From contig JAZRXD010000051.1 in assembly GCA_045600045.1 (NCBI GenBank), forward strand, positions 50,940 through 114,939: 64,000 nucleotides of DNA. The letters run 5' to 3'. The stretch comes from UBA1715 sp045600045 (GTDB lineage Bacteria > Bacteroidota > Bacteroidia > Bacteroidales > UBA1715). The notes under the pieces were generated by a model, which did not search any database, was not told the DNA's origin, and saw only the letters and a list, made by a program, of their open reading frames with translations. A program made the position numbers and the translations under genes. Positions 62,701-64,000 of this stretch are shown in pieces; the stretch's first letter is position 1, and the number at the start of each line of letters is the position of its first letter.

Positions 62701-64000
62701 AGATGAAACGAAATATGAAAATGTTCGTTGGTACGCGGTTGATGACAGACGAACGGAAAATCTTTTGGAAATAGGTAATGAATATTCGGTTCCTCAAGAA
62801 GATATGACGGCTGGCGTGAAGCGATATTATGTAACACAAACTCGACGCGATTGTGAAAGTAAAACTACGGCTGTTGTTTTTACCATAAATTCAAAACCAA
62901 CTTCGCCAAAAGTAATTGGTGCGAGTGTTTGCGAGGGCGATACAATCATTCCTATGTTGACAACCGATTTCAGTTCAGATTCTTGGTATGCCGACGAGGA
63001 TGCAACAACTTTGTTGACGAAAGGTTATACTTATACACCATTGGCTAATGAGGTTGGTAATAGAGATAAAATTTATTTCGTTGTCCGTGAACAACGTGGT
63101 TGCTACAGTGATACAATTCCTGATACACTTCACGTAATTGCGATACCGACATTCTTTATTGGAAACGACACGATTTTGTGTATATATGATTCTGTTTTGA
63201 CTATTCAGGCTCAGAATTTTGTTCCGGCTGCAACAGAACGTTCGTTTGTTGAATGGAGTGTTTCAAACGGAACGTTGTCGAAACAATATGCCGACAACGC
63301 CGAACACAACATTACTCCAACAAATATGATAACTGCTGTGGGCGATTATACAATTTCAGCTCGTTATTCATATCGTAGTGATGTGGCTACTTGTCGAAGC
63401 GAGGTTCAACAAATGAAGTATTCTGTAAAACAGCGTGCTCGTGAACCGATTGTCTTCTCAACTGTGATTTGTCAAGGTGAGGAAATTGATTTGCTTCGTT
63501 CGTTGGGTAGTCCGAACACCGTTTGGAATAGTTTGGATGGAACGTTGCCAAAAGAATGGCATGGTCAATCGTATAAATTCCAACCAGGACAAGTTCTTGA
63601 TACTGGTTCGTATCGTTTTGAAATTTATGATTTGAATATTTATCAAATTGACGAAGAGGATGAAACGAATTCTTTAGGTTGCGAGAGTCTTCGCGATACT
63701 ATAACTTTGGTTGTTGCACCGGGAGCAAATACAAAATTGTTCGGTCGCGATTCTGTTTGCATGGGTTCAATCGGCGAAAGCTACTATACACAATATGAGG
63801 CATCAAGCCAATATTTCTGGCAAGTTACTGGCTCCCATTTGAACTACTCGAAAGATGCGACTTCGTCGTCGGTACGTTACATTGACTGGCTCGAAACCGG
63901 AATCGACACCATCACTGTTTACGAGCAGACATGGGCAGGTTGCGAAGGCTTCGACACATTGATAGTACAAATCGCACCTGCACCAATCGCAAAATTTGAA
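53720..64000 (+). CDS. Giant secreted Ig-like repeat surface protein (3' truncated, at least 3427 aa)
   Basis: The frame starts at ATG 53720. I followed it through the translation and checked the phase at many points with no stop to the last base. Signal peptide MKRFLIILGLLVLGATMSFA, then two non-repetitive N-terminal regions (AGLKPGTAYSVTLTFYLLYP, about 25-230; CPFSLPAGAGSFDATG to DLCIDDIKIMACS, about 370-560), both looking like jelly-roll domains. From about residue 690 come more than twenty Ig-like or PKD-like modules built on CxG or CEG starts, WYD/WFAD strands and a Y-x-V-[ST]-Q...C-E-S strand (YYVSQTVNDCESERA, YYVSQIVNGCESERE). No enzyme motif is seen. A T9SS sorting domain would be expected beyond the window. 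It follows wbpD by about 145 bases. Confidence 0.9.
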   Translation, partial: MKRFLIILGLLVLGATMSFAQTAVVAGTDFSQKDKFVEAIEWRSWNFSTISKYGAESSTSFVPAYDQVADGDDIKNGKLGWIIVPNPFQLGTNENDETSLYPDIEDDMFVSSIVGKSANNNLLTINVAGLKPGTAYSVTLTFYLLYPSTGNSWDQSLGFLFGAPDAYGNINGAANSGTLSPTDVGVAKTLTYSGTLAADQSSVDLELHLGYNFNSKAVFGISDIQVKGTINPFVVSGQGVEMCRGEQTLLKLDRDYGEDATYKWEKSSNGSSWTQASTKSSLYDEVKDPKMYYRATVNGVTTSPLTVSTITCCETEVDGKTVYSSRETIYYEDFGYFVDDHEYVHADPISRTESTSMTPSNYIINRTNCPFSLPAGAGSFDATGQVNDGSYAVVVPTSMGYKTDYWATWMNGSGAITQDHSSQLNGIDGSACLFMNVKQNFLGNIFEHQITGLCTGKKLTFECYVGNMSDGTSPIISLRIKDKNGKVLGSVENFSPGKGAGWQRIVIDDLILNESDIVFEIYSGSDGSGQNFWDKGCDLCIDDIKIMACSSPALDLFSNVDELERATEVCSDPFTLGSVASNLLASYYGSSLQYVFQYSKTPDVESSWVQIGSPSTNSTYTIANPKESPIFSNVKNGESMYFRVVAATANTLKTTSTFSQTNYCKNYSISPSVEAIMNCPSCTEPKKVTITPSGKTALCPGDKVSFTVTAQDDASTFNYTWYKGNDVVTTKTAATLPLNNIEEAGVYKVLVKDVNFPTLTSCQTSAEVEVTMLDYPTALISGGGEYCEGDAVSDVTVKFTGTAPFKYTYYENGTEGASKTATTTSAAITPSKTVATGDTYSEYVYTMASLSDANCTAPVANLTTTTSGKATVVIGAVPTATITANPENAKVCAPGSVELMGSSSVSGATLAWGGVGSGSSEFLTASKSGDYTLTTTNKITSSLSCKSKTTTQAVEIEAKPIVTLEVVGEDAVCSGETITLKATSTTSKGTYTWSGATGNDMTATVSKTAKWPNVESVEVTVNYESEAGCTAEPVSTTVKFNPVPTEPIESNVKSYCMNETAADVKLSAVAESGCSLVWYNGSSKLSAPPSISVKKHDMFNYSVSQTYEGCESDKTNISIVVNAKLEPEIVIDNKELCAGGTTEVTIAEANKYTVTWSESASTLFDNKSSKTPTFTAPTSVNTKLEYKVHVAVANDDCDGENDATITVYPTPVITISPSSQTICDETSAEYIVTVTGDDGVGTGSWSTNVTANDKKSSYSASGAVSNEMITYDYTSSHGCPAVKANATVTVNAIPVPPTTIDYSNCLNAAEVSLIDYVTKKTGSLNWYGTNATGGTSNPSAPVPSTATATTSPVAYYVSQTVNDCESERASIAVTINDKLTPVIAYSENSGNTENDGVVCAGSEIGLAVAGNYQNVTWSGAAASYMPLTSGKSVSFTGTTAGTYAVNVSVVDDNGCDGSGVGSVTVNPVPDATLSTLTDECESETTEQTLTANVTPSTLSGTGIWTGDISKKTETTAGFTPSVAKAGLHNITYSFISSDGCEMKQPATKSVNVFAMPNITITPSVSAICESGANSGDVTMKMNGTYSTTGTKAQTFAYSSSTLTGVDATTGTFNSNSQSEGNHTVSLTYTDANGCLGTAETTVKVNARPVADITENPMAICDYASPITLKAKVNSAEVSDGTFTGTGVSGKVFTPSTQIKGANVIKFNYTDANGCSSVEVEHTITVNHTDAPETTPASASNIDVTNQAAVPELLATGSNIKWYSVADTNSTMIQLGASFQPTFVDVNDGLGGGSDGLMDVGTYTAYATQTENNCQSVPAEATLTITDCKAKAPSSVTYHACVKSDYDTETQMEITATSNQDGADNFCWFLSRTDIPNGTVATLAEAQGLANASGEKYTLNVSDFDAEKTITVYVSEYYAADQCFSAAVPVNVIVHALPEPTITNPGDICSTVGEIMVAYAPTTGGSISSTLSAESGHGSVDGNKWSIYFDDTKTGETESKLTVATDEVWASGTAQEKTCHNEVTETFSVTHVVAPEGTGIGANSPQIWSASKLDLLPELKITNVDGASLSVKDEFNTEIGAGSPLAMVGKITDEGTYTYIVTKTLNGCPASSVSTWNIVECPTPAPNPESVNICAGQDALPEIDANGTGSEFVWYDAEDNVISGKSTSKLDLKTLSGYASTAEMETTVYMFSVKQDGDDGAGGRCFGPTANVSVTVNALPKISIDDLNENSNILCYAGGSVMASAKANGSKVSGGVWSMTDATSVSVTGINASGVIDPTFNGMADGNYTITYSYTDENGCENSESLNISVEYPEIPTTEKYIGITQNPVEVEFTAGDVESGAIVGWFRTTNAKNELSGNANPWTIDEEMINPSEVGIYSYYVSQIVNGCESERELQEIEIVACPWTVESVESVDICEGTATKAMKAVAPAEISADVKAWRWSSDESCSNIIKENTGASNNTYEQSNITTFGITTYYVSYKAVDPTSGQDCWSAPMAVTTTIHSNPQISFAKDEETVCYTDGLIKINVNATPGDNGNGISNGKGSFEWETSNPVSGTIEPYENYAYFNTKNADITQTKSSYNITFTYVDGQGCTNSATRTLDVVYLNAPSTTGYFGLSNWNFDIEVKAVKNGGDAIHWFADENSTMTKKGEGETWKTDDNPDKIIEKSYFARQYNATAGCYSEPTPADVKIVRCPIPVVVVDNVDNCVYQEVPKLSASTGDWSERDGSKSEFRFYTSSDAEMPESTSASGEYNPGSNASTAGVYSYYIAEYNSYPLEGLTYDNEGCEGTRYKASITRIETPAPIVTPSNASLCEGEDNPTFTAVSLNNDILWYEEDPGEIGEPTTEYNGMEISFVPTRTDASDNTYGIWTLRYANGCYSARTKVEYLVKPIPVAPISERVEVCDGVEGTLTVDVSDEATVNWFSDAKKTTYLSQGTSYQPKVSGEGEYTYYVAQKINGCWGPASSVVYEIKAIPNQPIVPNPGNLCEYDPTPVLSTDETKYENVRWYAVDDRRTENLLEIGNEYSVPQEDMTAGVKRYYVTQTRRDCESKTTAVVFTINSKPTSPKVIGASVCEGDTIIPMLTTDFSSDSWYADEDATTLLTKGYTYTPLANEVGNRDKIYFVVREQRGCYSDTIPDTLHVIAIPTFFIGNDTILCIYDSVLTIQAQNFVPAATERSFVEWSVSNGTLSKQYADNAEHNITPTNMITAVGDYTISARYSYRSDVATCRSEVQQMKYSVKQRAREPIVFSTVICQGEEIDLLRSLGSPNTVWNSLDGTLPKEWHGQSYKFQPGQVLDTGSYRFEIYDLNIYQIDEEDETNSLGCESLRDTITLVVAPGANTKLFGRDSVCMGSIGESYYTQYEASSQYFWQVTGSHLNYSKDATSSSVRYIDWLETGIDTITVYEQTWAGCEGFDTLIVQIAPAPIAKFE

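Noticed and set aside
53720..64000. Apparent gene desert, with only short scattered minus-strand frames
   Set aside because: The plus-strand frame beginning at 53720 is open to the window end, so it has no stop codon here; the short frames are shadows of it.
1..64000. CRISPR arrays, insertion sequences, integrases or prophage genes
   Set aside because: None was recognised by reading; the only repeats are protein-domain repeats in the giant genes.

Overview
The window looks like a chromosomal stretch from a Bacteroidota bacterium, most likely of the order Bacteroidales. The DNA is AT-rich and many genes lack a clear Shine-Dalgarno sequence. Bacteroidota-type promoter elements (TAnnTTTG, sometimes with TTTG about 19-22 bases upstream) sit just before many start codons. 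Three proteins are, or probably are, type IX secretion system (T9SS) cargo: two have a visible C-terminal sorting domain of the VYPxx...LxxGxYxV type as a complete gene, and one sorting-domain tail is seen at the left edge. Other lineage markers are a fused FeoA-FeoB, ThrH, a DUF5683 gene behind parAB, NhaD, and TolQR next to TonB genes. I cannot name the genus.

Layout. 1-10215: the end of one giant secreted protein, then a complete 3232-residue Ig-like/Big2/cadherin-like/PKD-like protein with a related sorting domain. 10392-15702: yraN, then a three-gene set (tail-fibre-like protein, secreted alpha/beta hydrolase with sorting domain, outer-membrane lipoprotein). 15703-15993: an intergenic stretch with hairpins and a strong terminator, possibly a small RNA. 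16006-24671: aroB-aroD, feoAB, lpxH, the parA-parB-DUF5683 operon and a DUF4105/Lnb-like membrane protein. 24814-31110: nhaD with tolQ-tolR-tonB, a small lipoprotein, radA, a second tonB and frr. 31224-35218: tRNA-Thr(CGT), an FMN-binding protein, thrH, coaD, mntP and a secreted subtilase. 35271-41754: a universal stress protein divergent from a large membrane receptor (propeller, Y_Y_Y, TM, adenylate-cyclase-like domain, HD domain), then ilvE and a CPBP protease. 41886-47999: rnhB, a TPR/CAP protein, dgt and a CAP-like/OmpA-like protein. 48003-53573: plsY, a PhoR/PhoB-type two-component pair, pgmB, sufE, sufT-like, wbpE and wbpD. 53720-64000: the first 3427 codons of another giant secreted protein that runs off the window.

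How the parts fit together. A block of core genes is bracketed by giant cell-surface proteins. TolQ/TolR/TonB energise the outer membrane. The wbpE-wbpD pair could supply the diacetamido-uronic acid type of sugar used to attach T9SS cargo to surface polysaccharide, and it lies directly upstream of a giant candidate cargo gene. The least ordinary items are the propeller-cyclase-HD receptor (its transition-state Arg position is Asp and it has no in-frame ATG), the ferredoxin-like CX2CX2CX3C motif in the FeoA-FeoB linker, the possible link between wbpED and T9SS cargo, and the unexplained 15703-15993 region. I found no CRISPR array, insertion sequence, rRNA or prophage.
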